DNA of 64,000 nucleotides from the NCBI GenBank assembly GCA_039793685.1, contig JBDRAL010000100.1, positions 62,001-126,000 of the forward strand, read 5' to 3'. Under the pieces are notes generated by a model, which was not told the origin of the DNA, ran no database searches, and saw only the letters and a program-made list of their open reading frames with translations. This document shows positions 1-9,216 of the stretch, piece after piece. The DNA comes from JAAFHI01 sp039793685. Its GTDB lineage: Bacteria; Acidobacteriota; Blastocatellia; Chloracidobacteriales; Chloracidobacteriaceae. Each line of letters begins with the position of its first letter. Within the stretch, counting starts at the first letter, position 1. The position numbers and the translations under genes were made by a program.

Positions 1-64
1 AGCGCAAACCGTTTCACAACCCAATTCGCGGACGAAATTCGCGACCTTCACGAGAGGCTTCACG

Positions 65-1657
65 ATGCTTACCCACGCGGCTGCTTCGTTCAATATCGCT
101 TCGACCATCGTTCATCATGCGCGGATGACCCCGGACCGGGTCGCCGTCGTGGCCGGGGATGTCCGACTGACCTACGGCGCGCTCGACGCCGCCTCGAATC
201 AGGTCGCCAACGCCTTGCGCGCGCATGGCATCCGGCCGGGCGATCACGTCGCGCTCGCCTGCCCGAACCTCGCCTATTTTCCGATTGTGCTGTTCGGGAT
301 TCTGAAGGCGGGGGCGGTCTTCGTGCCGTTCAACGTGTTGTTGAAGCCGCGCGAAATCGCGTACCACCTGAACGATTCCGACGCAAAGGCGCTCTTCTGT
401 TTTGAAGGCGTGCCGGGGCTGCCGATGGCGGAGATGGCGAAGGCCGCGCTGGCTTCCGCGCCGCATTGCGAACACTTCATCGTACTGCCGTGCAATCCCG
501 CCGCGCCGCCGTCCATCGAGGGCGCGGTCATGTTTCACGAGTTCATCAAAGGGCAGCCGCCGGTCGCGGAAGTTCATCCGACCGGGCCGCTCGACACGGC
601 GATGATGCTCTACACCTCGGGGACGACCGGCCAGCCGAAGGGCGCGGAACTCACCCATTACCAGTTGATGATGAACTTCATCTTTGCGCGTGAAGTGCTG
701 CTGCCGACGGTGGATGTCGCGCTCGACGCGGTGTTCAAGGTCCTTGTGACGGCCCCGCTCTTTCACGCGACGGCGCTCATCGCCCAGCTCGGCGTGGTGA
801 TGTTCAGCGGCGGAACCTGCGTGTTGTTGCCGAAATTCGATCCGCAAATGACGGTCGAGGCGATGATTCGCGAACGGATCAACTCATGGGCGGCGGTTCC
901 CACGATGTACTGGGCGGTGTTGAACTACGTCAATGAAAACGGCATCGACGTTTCCTCCATCGCGGAAACGCTCGAAGTCGCCAACGTCGGCGCGGCCCCG
1001 ATGCCGGTCGAACTGATGCGGGCGTTTCAGGAGAAGTTCAAGACGCGCGTGCTGGAAGGCTACGGCATGTCGGAAATGGGCGTCGCGACCTACAACCAGC
1101 TTCACAAACCGCCGAAGCCGGGGACCATCGGGCAGCCGCTGATGGGCATCGAGGTGGCGATTTTCGATGAACAGGACAACCCGCTGCCGGTCAGCGAGAC
1201 GGGGGAAATCTGTTTTCGCGGACACTGCGTGATGAAGGGCTACTACAAACGGCCCGAGGCCACGGCGGAGGCGATGCGCAACGGCTGGTTTCACACGGGT
1301 GACATGGGTTTTCTCGATGAAGACGGCTATCTGACCATCGTTGACCGCAAGAAGGACCTCATCATCCGCGGCGGATACAACGTCTATCCGCGCGAACTCG
1401 AAGAAGTGCTGATGACCCATCCGGCGGTGTCGCTCGTGACGGTCATCGGTGTCCCGGATGAAAAAATGGGCGAGGAAGTGAAGGCGTTCATCGTGAAGAA
1501 GCCGGGTTTCGACGATGTGGCCGAAGCGGATGTGCTGGCTTGGGGCAAGGAACAGTTCGCGGCTTACAAATATCCGCGTTACGTCGAGTTTCGCGACGCG
1601 CTGCCCATCGGTCCGACCGGCAAGGTTTTGAAGCGGGAGTTGCGGGAATCGCTTTGA
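65..1657 (+). CDS. Long-chain fatty acid/acyl-CoA ligase (AMP-dependent synthetase)
   Basis: ANL-superfamily acyl-CoA synthetase of 530 residues, the usual length for medium/long-chain fatty acyl-CoA ligases. The P-loop YTSGTTGQPKG lies at residues 183-193, followed by the aromatic/GYGMSEM motif and GWFHTGDMGFLDEDG. The hinge region is IVDRKKDLIIRGG, and the C-terminal catalytic lysine motif PTGKVLKREL has Lys about 520. The enzyme activates a carboxylic acid to acyl-AMP and then acyl-CoA in the cytoplasm. The exact chain length cannot be read from sequence. The frame stays open to the window edge, but family N-termini fit the ATG used, and a GAGAGG Shine-Dalgarno lies about 10 bases upstream. 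It is followed by a repeat hairpin and stands alone. Confidence 0.93.
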   Translation: MLTHAAASFNIASTIVHHARMTPDRVAVVAGDVRLTYGALDAASNQVANALRAHGIRPGDHVALACPNLAYFPIVLFGILKAGAVFVPFNVLLKPREIAYHLNDSDAKALFCFEGVPGLPMAEMAKAALASAPHCEHFIVLPCNPAAPPSIEGAVMFHEFIKGQPPVAEVHPTGPLDTAMMLYTSGTTGQPKGAELTHYQLMMNFIFAREVLLPTVDVALDAVFKVLVTAPLFHATALIAQLGVVMFSGGTCVLLPKFDPQMTVEAMIRERINSWAAVPTMYWAVLNYVNENGIDVSSIAETLEVANVGAAPMPVELMRAFQEKFKTRVLEGYGMSEMGVATYNQLHKPPKPGTIGQPLMGIEVAIFDEQDNPLPVSETGEICFRGHCVMKGYYKRPEATAEAMRNGWFHTGDMGFLDEDGYLTIVDRKKDLIIRGGYNVYPRELEEVLMTHPAVSLVTVIGVPDEKMGEEVKAFIVKKPGFDDVAEADVLAWGKEQFAAYKYPRYVEFRDALPIGPTGKVLKRELRESL

Positions 1658-1659
1658 GA

Positions 1660-1760
1660 AGAATTTTTCACCACGGAGACACGGAGAAATCACAGAGTTT
1701 CACGGAGAAGAAAAACTCCGTGGTTCTCAGTGTGGTCTTCGTGTCTGTGGTGAAAATTCT
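1660..1760. repeat. Intergenic inverted pair of 8-nt tandem repeats (CACGGAGA-type)
   Basis: The left arm carries CACGGAG-like words and is answered by a complementary right arm ending at the TGAAAATTCT segment. The arms form an imperfect hairpin of more than 40 nt per side. It lies directly after the acyl-CoA ligase stop codon and before the convergent minus-strand gene. It belongs to the family of word-repeat hairpins seen throughout this window. Confidence 0.75.
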
Positions 1761-1819
1761 CTTGTACCAATCTTTCGAAGTCTGATTTATCGAACGGTTT
1801 GGCAGGACGAAATCCCAGA

Positions 1820-2431
1820 CTACGAAATCACGATGTCCATCGGTTCGGAGATCGGACTGCCCGTCCATAGATAACCGAGGGTTCGCCAGGCAGCATACAT
1901 CGGCTGATGCACGTCCTCTCCATCGGGCCACAAATTGACCTGAATTCGAAGGGAATACCTTCCGGGCAAGGTCGCTCCCGAAATCTTTGAACCGGGGTCG
2001 CGCGCAATGAAGGTTCCGTCCTTCGTGCGCAGGCTGACCGTTCTTCCCGGTTTGAGTATGACGGGGGTTCCGTTCCTGAAATATCTTCGCTGGGTTGCAT
2101 CCCAGAGCAGCAGGGTGTCCGTACTTCCTTTCTTCAGGTCCCAGGTCTCATCGGCCCGAGTCAGCCAGTGGCTGATGACGTTGGAAGGGGACGGTGGAAG
2201 GACGATGGCCCGGTCCGACAAATTCAAGTAGGTCAGCCCCAGAGTCCACGTAATGCTGTCGAGGTCGGTGTCCGCCCGGTGGCGTTCACTTGAAATGAGT
2301 CGGGTCGTAAGCCTGAGCGCCGAGTCCGGAATTTTATCATCATTTGCTGCGCCAAAGGCCGCGCGATTTCCAAGCACCAGTGATGCCGGACCGATGGATT
2401 GCCACAGAAATGCTCTTCGCGAAATGTTCAT
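1820..2431 (-). CDS. Secreted protein of unknown function with Tat-like signal
   Basis: Protein of 203 residues. The start at 2431 is chosen because a GAGGAG Shine-Dalgarno lies seven bases upstream; a longer in-frame start has none. The N-terminus NISRRAFLWQSIG matches a twin-arginine type signal (S-R-R-x-F-L) followed by a short hydrophobic stretch and an A-x-A-like cleavage region near residue 27. The mature part has an immunoglobulin/protease-inhibitor-like beta character. The pattern is short hydrophobic strands, a DLKKGSTDTL stretch and LPGRYSLRIQVNLW near the end. This resembles domains that bind or cap other proteins (BsuPI-like), but I do not recognise the family with confidence. It is expected outside the cytoplasmic membrane. 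Confidence 0.6.
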   Translation of the reverse strand: MNISRRAFLWQSIGPASLVLGNRAAFGAANDDKIPDSALRLTTRLISSERHRADTDLDSITWTLGLTYLNLSDRAIVLPPSPSNVISHWLTRADETWDLKKGSTDTLLLWDATQRRYFRNGTPVILKPGRTVSLRTKDGTFIARDPGSKISGATLPGRYSLRIQVNLWPDGEDVHQPMYAAWRTLGYLWTGSPISEPMDIVIS

Positions 2432-2566
2432 CTTGAACTCCTCATGAACGGGCCGAAGTCGGGTAAATTTTCTAAAAAGTTCGGCATCCCATAGATGATC
2501 CCGCACACTTTCGGCGTGCCTTCAAAGAAGGCATTCAGTTAAAAATTGCCCTCAATTGAACTGAAA

Positions 2567-3004
2567 TCAGCCTCTTTTGAACTTTTCCTGATAACGCCAA
2601 ATGGCGGCTTCATATTGGGCAAGATCGAATTTCAGTGATTCGATTCTGGGCAGGTTGTCCTCAAACGGCAATTCTTCGCGGATGTCTCTCCACTCGATGA
2701 TACGTTCGTTTCGGATGACTTCACAGGAAATAAAGCCGCACTCATCGCAACCACAATAACATAAGTAAAGGCCAAGCCGCTTGCTCCCAAGTTGATTGGT
2801 TGGCTCAACCAGCCCGAGGAGCTGTTGAATAAAGCGATGGACGGCTTCGGGCTGGAAATCAAATCCGGTACGTCTACATAGGTCGTTGTAACCAAAAACG
2901 TCACAAAGGGACTTCCCGTCAATCAGGAAATCGGCCCAAGACCATTGTTCGGATTCGAAAGTGAATTCATAAGTGGAAATTTCGAGTCTATGGAATGGTT
3001 CCAC
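2567..3004 (-). CDS. Hypothetical protein with Cys-rich CYCGCDECG core
   Basis: Small cytoplasmic protein of 145 residues without signal or membrane segment. The centre reads LYLCYCGCDECGFISCEV and is followed by IIEWRDIREE. The same pattern, a Cys pair then a beta strand then an acidic W-x-D segment, occurs in unassigned bacterial hypothetical proteins. The clustered cysteines could bind a metal, but this is not shown. AT content is somewhat higher than in the neighbours, which may point to separate acquisition. No clear operon partner: the flanking gaps are about 100-130 bp. Function unknown. Confidence 0.55.
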   Translation of the reverse strand: MEPFHRLEISTYEFTFESEQWSWADFLIDGKSLCDVFGYNDLCRRTGFDFQPEAVHRFIQQLLGLVEPTNQLGSKRLGLYLCYCGCDECGFISCEVIRNERIIEWRDIREELPFEDNLPRIESLKFDLAQYEAAIWRYQEKFKRG

Positions 3005-3105
3005 GGCTTTTATTCATCCAAAGGGAAAGACTCCCTCAATCTGATACGACGCGACTCCGGACTCCGCTTTTCAACCGAGAGTGAAGCTGTTCAGCGACTG
3101 CAAGT

Positions 3106-3618
3106 TCAACTTTTCGGTCTGGGGTCGAGAATCGCCAGTTCCAGCCGGAACGGTCCGGCCTGCTTTTCGGCGATCATCAGTCCGAATTGAAAGATGTTCG
3201 ACGGATCGAGCGGTGGATGCCCCGGCACGATGCGTCCGCGAAACGTGGGTTGAAACATTTCCCATTCGAGCGCGATCTGTTGCCAGCGGTCCATGACGGT
3301 GTCGAAACTCGCCTGATACGCCACGCCGTCGAAGCCGGGATCGGTGCGAAGAATGAATTTGTACCGTTGGCCGTCGGCGCGAAGCATGAGCCGGATGCCC
3401 CGCGCGTTTGAAAGATCGCACCGTTGCGGGCGGGTCCGCTGGGACGCGAAGCCGCCGTTGTTTTCGAGTGAAACAAAGCCCGAAAAGACGAGCGGCGTGG
3501 TTTCGCCGAACGGTTCCCCAATATCCATGCGGCTTTGCGAGCGTCCGCCCATGACCCCGTCGTTGATTGCGTACCATTGATCGTGGGCGCAGGGTTGGCC
3601 GGGGAGCAGCAGGTTCAT
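3106..3618 (-). CDS. CIA30-family protein (complex I intermediate-associated protein 30 domain)
   Basis: 170-residue protein made almost entirely of the CIA30 domain: W-x-x-x-N-D-x-V-M-G-G-x-S near residues 15-27, then G-x-x-S-L-E-N-N-G-G-F-A-S, then GIRLMLRADGQRYKF. In eukaryotes CIA30 assists complex I assembly; bacterial homologues are mostly uncharacterised carbohydrate-binding-like folds. It has no signal peptide. Its ATG overlaps the stop of the upstream AraC-type regulator by four bases (ATGA), so the two are translationally coupled. The role is unknown, but it is probably co-expressed with the regulator. Confidence 0.85.
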   Translation of the reverse strand: MNLLLPGQPCAHDQWYAINDGVMGGRSQSRMDIGEPFGETTPLVFSGFVSLENNGGFASQRTRPQRCDLSNARGIRLMLRADGQRYKFILRTDPGFDGVAYQASFDTVMDRWQQIALEWEMFQPTFRGRIVPGHPPLDPSNIFQFGLMIAEKQAGPFRLELAILDPRPKS

Positions 3619-4643
3619 GCCTTTTTTCCGTTTCCGTTTTTGAACTGACCCGGACTCGTCCCGGTCCAGCGTTTGAACGCCCGCGAAAACGCGCTCGGCT
3701 CTGAAAACCCCACGAGGTAGGCGGTTTCGTTGACCGACACCTTTTCGCCGTTCAGGTAGTGCAGCGCCATCCGGCGGCGCAGATCGTCGAGCAATTCGTC
3801 GAATCCCACGCCCTCCGCCTTCAATTTTCGGTAAAGGGACGTCCGGCTCACGCCCATCGCGCGGGCAACGTGGTCCATGCCGAGTTCGCCGGTGTGGAGC
3901 ATCGGGATGAGCGCGGCTTCCACTTTCGCCCTGATCGACTTCGAGTTTTCAAGGCTCGTGAGCAATGCCTGCGCGTGATCGCTGAAGATGCCGAACACGT
4001 AGCGGTTCGGTTTTTGCGTCCTGAGCGACAGCCACGTCGGGTCGATGAGCAGCGCGTTGCGGTCGCTTTCGAAGATGACCGGCACTTTGTAGACCTTTTC
4101 GTATTCGTCTTTGTACGCGGGCGCGGCGTGCGTGACGTGGACGAGCTTCGCAAACGGAAAATCGCCGAAATAGCGGGCGACCTCGCAGATGAAGCGGGCG
4201 AAGGTCGAATCGGTGAGTTCGGGGAAGTCGTTCGGATTGCGGCGGCGGTCCACGATCCAGACGCCGTTCGGGTCGGGGACGAGCGCGAAGCGTTCGCCGC
4301 TTTCATGGCCGTCCACTTCGACCACAAGTTTGGCGTACCGATTCATCTGGACGAACGCCTCGCCCATCGTCTCGGCCGCGTGGCAGATGAGGCCCACGAT
4401 GGACATTTCGACAAACAATGACCGCGCGCCGAAATGCAGGAAAAAGGCCGGGTCGTCGCACGCGCGGGCCGCCGCGCGCACGAGCGTTTTCATCTTTTCG
4501 AAGGGGACGCGGTTGTCGGGATCTTCAAGTCGGGCCGATTCGATGCCGGAAATTTCAAGCAGGGCATCGCGCGCCACGCCGCGTGAGACGGCGAAGTCGA
4601 GAATTGATCTGGCGTAGCCCGCCGAGACGGTCGTTTCGTTCAT
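3615..4643 (-). CDS. AraC-family transcriptional regulator with arabinose-binding-like N-domain
   Basis: 342 residues. Residues 1-about 210 match the PF12625-type ligand-sensing domain of OruR/ArgR-like AraC regulators. The C-terminal 100 residues form the double helix-turn-helix: MDHVARAMGVSRTSLYRKL, then VNETAYLVGFSEPSAFSRAFKRWTG-like, ending SPGQFK. It is predicted to bind DNA as an activator. It diverges from the DUF2306 membrane protein across about 120 bp, and is coupled to the CIA30 gene. It may therefore control that membrane protein and its own two-gene operon. This target assignment is inference from position. Confidence 0.9.
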   Translation of the reverse strand: MNETTVSAGYARSILDFAVSRGVARDALLEISGIESARLEDPDNRVPFEKMKTLVRAAARACDDPAFFLHFGARSLFVEMSIVGLICHAAETMGEAFVQMNRYAKLVVEVDGHESGERFALVPDPNGVWIVDRRRNPNDFPELTDSTFARFICEVARYFGDFPFAKLVHVTHAAPAYKDEYEKVYKVPVIFESDRNALLIDPTWLSLRTQKPNRYVFGIFSDHAQALLTSLENSKSIRAKVEAALIPMLHTGELGMDHVARAMGVSRTSLYRKLKAEGVGFDELLDDLRRRMALHYLNGEKVSVNETAYLVGFSEPSAFSRAFKRWTGTSPGQFKNGNGKKA

Positions 4644-4763
4644 GCGTGGTCGTGGTTCGTGAAACCGAAAGTCATCATTTTGGCTTTTCCGGTCATTGGT
4701 TCGCGTCGTGTCCGTTCATACGCTGAGTTTCGCGATTTTAACGAAAACGTGGAGGCGGACTTG

Positions 4764-5588
4764 ATGACGGATGCAATGGCGATACGCGGGCGCGTGGGAA
4801 CGGGTTCGACGGCGGACCGGGTATTGAGCGGCGCGGCGGTGTTGTGGTTTCTAACGGCCGCGTTCGGCCAGTTGATGTTTGCGTTGTACATCTTCGGATT
4901 CTATGGCCGGACCATTGCCACCGGCAATTTCGGTGATTGGAACAAGGTGATGTATCGCGGCTACATATCCGGCGACGCGATGGGAAACGTCGCGCTCGGC
5001 CTGCATCTGGTGTTCGCGTTCGTGATGACGGTCGGGGGGCCGCTTCAGTTCATCCCGCGCTTCCGGTCGCGCGCGCCGCGATTTCATTTCTGGAACGGGC
5101 GAATCTACATCGGGACCGTGTTTCTCATCAGTCTGGGCGCGCTCTACCTCGTGTGGGCGCGGGGCGTCATTGGCGGACTCCCCGCCGCCGTCGCGATTTC
5201 AATCAACGCGGTGCTGATGATGGCCTTCGCATTCCTTGCAATTCGCGAGGCGATGGGGCGGCGGTTTGAAGCGCACCGCCGCTGGGCCATGCGGCTGTTC
5301 CTCGCGTCGAGCGGCGTGTGGTTTTTCCGCGTCGGACTGATGCTCTGGCTTCTAATCAACCGCGGGCCGGTCGGCATCGGGAAAAATTTCGACGGTCCGT
5401 TTGTCGTCACCTGGTTCTTCGGGCAGTACCTTGTGCCACTCGCGGTGCTGGAACTTTACTTCATGGTGAAAAAGAACGCGGGGGAGACGGGGCGCTTCGC
5501 GATGGCCGCGCTCCTCGTGGTACTCACGCTCGGGACCGCCGTCGGTGTCTTCGGCGCGACCATCGGGATGTGGCTGCCGCGCCTGTAA
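4764..5588 (+). CDS. DUF2306 family integral membrane protein
   Basis: 274 residues with about seven to eight hydrophobic helices: residues ~20-45, then AMGNVALGLHLVFAFVMTVGG, the VFLISLGALYLVW segment, and four more to the C-terminus. The HFWNGRIYIGTVF and EAHRRWAMRLFLASSGVWFFRVG segments are typical of DUF2306, a family related to heme-binding membrane proteins with conserved His. I chose the ATG at 4764 because GGAGGCGG lies just upstream; an earlier in-frame ATG at 4659 would crowd the divergent AraC start and adds a non-conserved 35-residue leader. Function unknown. It may be controlled by the divergent AraC regulator. Confidence 0.85.
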   Translation: MTDAMAIRGRVGTGSTADRVLSGAAVLWFLTAAFGQLMFALYIFGFYGRTIATGNFGDWNKVMYRGYISGDAMGNVALGLHLVFAFVMTVGGPLQFIPRFRSRAPRFHFWNGRIYIGTVFLISLGALYLVWARGVIGGLPAAVAISINAVLMMAFAFLAIREAMGRRFEAHRRWAMRLFLASSGVWFFRVGLMLWLLINRGPVGIGKNFDGPFVVTWFFGQYLVPLAVLELYFMVKKNAGETGRFAMAALLVVLTLGTAVGVFGATIGMWLPRL

Positions 5589-5610
5589 AACATTCAAAAT
5601 CCGGTCGCTT

Positions 5611-8600
5611 CTAAAAATGGATTTTCAGGCCGAATTGAATCACCCGCGGATCGCCCGCGCTGGTGATGGCGCCGAAGCCGGGCGTTCCGAGGACGACGTT
5701 CGGATTCCCGAGCGGCGGCGTATTGGTGAGATTGAAAACTTCGGCCCGGAATTCGAGTCCGAATCGGTCGGTGAGCGGCGTTCGTTTGACGAGCGCGAGG
5801 TCGAGATTTCGATAGGCCGGGCCACGAACCGGGTTGCGCGAACTCGTGCCGATGGTGAATTGCGGGGCGACCGTGAAGGCTGATGTATCGAAATAGCGCG
5901 CGACGGACCGTTGATCGGCGCGCAGTTCAGGATTCCCGACGCGGTTCGGACGCTGCGTCCCGAATCCGGCGAAGGCGTTGAAGTTGGTTGCCTGTGAAAT
6001 CGCGAGCGGCAGCCCCGATTGCAGCGTCACGATGCCGGAAAGTTCCCAGCCGCCGAGCAACTTGCCGAGCGGGCCGGTTCGGTTCCTGAAAAATGGAAAT
6101 TCGTACAGCGCACTCGCCACGAAAACATTGGGCAGATCGCCCGATGACACGTCGCGTTCGAGGCGGCGGTTGAAACTGTCGGCGACGGGGAAGTTGGCGA
6201 CCGGGCCGCTGAGAATGCTCGCGTCGAAGACCGACGACGCCTCGTCGATGAGTTTCGAGCGGGTGTAGGAAACCAGATAGGAAAGTCCGTGGGCGAACCG
6301 CTGCTCCAGTTTGGCCTGAAGGGCGTGGTAGCTCGTCGTGCCGACGTTGTTGCGATAGAGGCTGACGGTCGTGAAACGCGGGTAGGGCCGCAGCAGTTGC
6401 GCGCGGGTGATGGTCGGATCGCCGAGCGATGAATTTCGCGGAATCTGGCCGAAAAAGGGATTCGCCACCCGTTCAAGCAGCGTCGAACCGAGCGCGAGCT
6501 GGTCCGCCGTCAACTGGTTGATGTTGGTGTCGGGGAGTCCGACGCGAACGACGCGCGACCCCGCGTAGGCGACTTCCACCACCAGATTCCGGTTGAGTTC
6601 CCGCTGCACGGCGAGATTCCACTGCTGGACGTACCCCGAGCCGAGGTCGCGTGAAACGGCGAACACGCCCTGGCCCAGCCCCGCGTCGGGGGTGAGTGGA
6701 ATTGGCGCGACCGACACGCCCTGCGCGAGCGTGAACGCGGGCGTGAGGTTGTCGAGCGTTCGCCGCGTCACGGTCTGCAAAAACGGAAACTGGGGCGTCG
6801 TGAACGGCGTCGTGATGCCCGCCTGTTCCTGCCACGTCAGGCCAAACCCGGCGCGGACGACCGTCCGCTCGCCGATTCGATAGGCCAGCCCGATGCGCGG
6901 GCCGAAGTTGAGCTTGTGCAGGCGGCGGGCGGTGTCGGGAAATCCGTTCCGGCCGAGGTAGTCGAGTTGCTGGGTTTGCAGGTTGAAAACCGCGCCCTGA
7001 TTGTCGGCTTCGGTCGAGGGAAAGTTCAACGTGTAACGCACGCCGAGTTGCAGGTTGAGCCGCGAGGTAACGCGCCAGTTGTCTTGCGCGAAGAATTCCG
7101 CGATGCGCGCCCGGGGTTTTAAAACCTTGGGTTGAAGGTCGATGGAAAAGCTTTGAACCTGTCCGAGCAGGAAACTCGCGAGGGCGTTGCCGGTGAAGCC
7201 GGAGAGCGCGTTGCCGACGGACGAAATCCCCTGCGAATTCGTGAACAGCGTGTTGAACGAATACTGCCCGGCGGGCGACGGCGGTTGTAGAACATCGAGT
7301 CGTTCCCGGCGCAAATCCACGCCGAATTTCAGCGCATGCCGACCGCGCTGGAACGAGACCGCATCGTAGAACTGGGTGACATCCGTCGTGAAATCGGAGT
7401 TGGTATTGGCCGTCGAGCCGAGTTGTTGAAAGCCGGTGATGGCGAAGGTCGGGAGCACATTTCCGAACGTCTGGTTGAGCGCGGGCGACTGGTCGCCGAC
7501 CGCGACCGACCGCCGCCGGACGGTCCGGCGGGTGTAGCCGAACCTGACTTCGTTCAAAAGGTTTGGTGAAAAGGTGTGCAGTTCGTTGGCGACGAGCGAC
7601 TGCGCCCGGGTGCGGGTCGTGCCGATGGCCCCGTTCGAGATCAGGCCGCTTCCGTCGGGCAGCGGCGTCACCGGATCGGTCGTATCCGTGGCAAACGAGT
7701 AGCGGGCGAAAACCTGATCCCTTGTCGAAAACCGGTGGTCGAGGCGCAAATCGAACTGTTCCTGGTCGAGGCTTTCGTTGGCCGTTCGAAGGTAATTGTT
7801 GGCGTTTCCGCCGGAGGTCGGCGCGGGGAAACGGGCGAGCAGTTGCGCGGCGACCGGGTCGAATTGCGCGGTCGGGATGCGATTTCCGGAAAACGCCCGG
7901 CGGTCGGAGGGGCGGAAAATCTGTCCGACGCGGGCCTGAACCGACTGGCCGTCGGTGTCGAGAACCATGATCGGCGTGTTGCCGGTCGCCACGGTCGTCG
8001 CAGCACCTCCCGGCGTCAGAAACAGCGCCGCCCCGAGTTGGCCGGAGAAATCCCCGGTGCGCTGGGCGAGCGTCGGGACGGTGGAAATGCGCGTCCGTCC
8101 GATGCGCTGCCGCGTTCCCTGATAATCGGCGAAAAAGAACGTTCTATCCCGGATGATCGGTCCGCCGATGACGCCGCCGTATTGCTGACGCCGAAACACC
8201 GGCTTCCCCGGCGAGGCGGGCGTTCCGGCGGCGAAAAGGTTGCGCGCGTTGAGGGCTTCGTTGCGGAGGAATGAAAAGGCTGTCCCGTGGAGGTCGTTCG
8301 TGCCCGATTTGGTCGTCAGGTTGATGACGCCGCCATTGAAACGTCCGAATTCGGCGGGCGGCGCGTTGATTTCCACCTTGAATTCCTGAATGGCCTCGAC
8401 AATCGGGAAGAAGGCGACCTGCCCCGGCTCCGGCTGAAGGACCGACACGCCGTCGAACAGAAATTCATTGACGCGGGGACGACCGCCGTTGAGGCGCGGG
8501 AGCGACGGGCCTTCCGAAGTTCTCGGCGGGGCCGCGACGCCGGGGGCGAGCGCCACGAGGGAAAGGAAGTTGCGCCCGTTGAGCGGGACCGCGTTGATGG

Positions 8601-9039
8601 TTTTTTGCGAAATGACCTGCCCAAGCCCGCCGGATTCCGTCCGGAGCAGGGAAGCGTCCCCGTTGATCGTGAGAACGTCTTCCACCGGGCCGACCGCAAG
8701 CCGGAAATCGAGCCGGATTCGTTCGCCGGTGCCGAGCGAGACGCCGGTTCGCTCGATTCGGCGGAAACCAGTGGCTTCGACGTCGATGCGCCACATACCG
8801 GGGGGCAGGTTGGTGGCCGAAAAGGCTCCGTCCGTTCCGGTGACGACTCGGACAACCCGATTGGTTTCGGTTCTGGTCAGAACGAGGGACGCGCCGGGAA
8901 CCGGTGCGCCGGTTTCATCACGAACGTCTCCGACAAGTTCCGCGAAGGCGATCTGGGCGCGAACTGGCTCGGAAACCCGTGAAATCGGAAGAACAACGAA
9001 AAGGAACAGCGAAAAGATAGCAATCCGGGTGACGGTCAT
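5611..9039 (-). CDS. TonB-dependent receptor, Oar-like, with carboxypeptidase regulatory-like N-domain
   Basis: 1142 residues. A signal peptide covers about residues 1-29 and ends VRAQ. A carboxypeptidase regulatory-like beta-sandwich follows (VGDVRDETGAPVPGASLVL). A plug domain comes next, with VPLNGRNFLSLVALAPGV and FLFDGVSV, and then a long 22-strand outer-membrane barrel ending in IQFGLKIHF with a terminal Phe. This architecture is the CarboxypepD_reg-TonB family, greatly expanded in acidobacteria, and takes up large substrates (peptides, glycans or siderophores) in an energy-dependent way. The substrate cannot be read. It faces a convergent membrane-protein gene 22 bp away. The gap before the next gene holds no recognisable feature. 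Confidence 0.93.
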   Translation of the reverse strand: MTVTRIAIFSLFLFVVLPISRVSEPVRAQIAFAELVGDVRDETGAPVPGASLVLTRTETNRVVRVVTGTDGAFSATNLPPGMWRIDVEATGFRRIERTGVSLGTGERIRLDFRLAVGPVEDVLTINGDASLLRTESGGLGQVISQKTINAVPLNGRNFLSLVALAPGVAAPPRTSEGPSLPRLNGGRPRVNEFLFDGVSVLQPEPGQVAFFPIVEAIQEFKVEINAPPAEFGRFNGGVINLTTKSGTNDLHGTAFSFLRNEALNARNLFAAGTPASPGKPVFRRQQYGGVIGGPIIRDRTFFFADYQGTRQRIGRTRISTVPTLAQRTGDFSGQLGAALFLTPGGAATTVATGNTPIMVLDTDGQSVQARVGQIFRPSDRRAFSGNRIPTAQFDPVAAQLLARFPAPTSGGNANNYLRTANESLDQEQFDLRLDHRFSTRDQVFARYSFATDTTDPVTPLPDGSGLISNGAIGTTRTRAQSLVANELHTFSPNLLNEVRFGYTRRTVRRRSVAVGDQSPALNQTFGNVLPTFAITGFQQLGSTANTNSDFTTDVTQFYDAVSFQRGRHALKFGVDLRRERLDVLQPPSPAGQYSFNTLFTNSQGISSVGNALSGFTGNALASFLLGQVQSFSIDLQPKVLKPRARIAEFFAQDNWRVTSRLNLQLGVRYTLNFPSTEADNQGAVFNLQTQQLDYLGRNGFPDTARRLHKLNFGPRIGLAYRIGERTVVRAGFGLTWQEQAGITTPFTTPQFPFLQTVTRRTLDNLTPAFTLAQGVSVAPIPLTPDAGLGQGVFAVSRDLGSGYVQQWNLAVQRELNRNLVVEVAYAGSRVVRVGLPDTNINQLTADQLALGSTLLERVANPFFGQIPRNSSLGDPTITRAQLLRPYPRFTTVSLYRNNVGTTSYHALQAKLEQRFAHGLSYLVSYTRSKLIDEASSVFDASILSGPVANFPVADSFNRRLERDVSSGDLPNVFVASALYEFPFFRNRTGPLGKLLGGWELSGIVTLQSGLPLAISQATNFNAFAGFGTQRPNRVGNPELRADQRSVARYFDTSAFTVAPQFTIGTSSRNPVRGPAYRNLDLALVKRTPLTDRFGLEFRAEVFNLTNTPPLGNPNVVLGTPGFGAITSAGDPRVIQFGLKIHF

Positions 9040-9216
9040 TCGGGGCTGCGTCCGGCGGAAGAGGTGGCCTTTGACCGCGAAGCGAAGCCGGTGATTCCGG
9101 GGGGAAGGCTCGGAATCGGGTGAGGCGTGACTTCATTCGGCGATGTGGGGTTCATACCACCGGGCCGCCGGAGGCAAAAGTCGGTTTTCCAAAGCAGCGT
9201 TCAAGAGGTTTGTCGT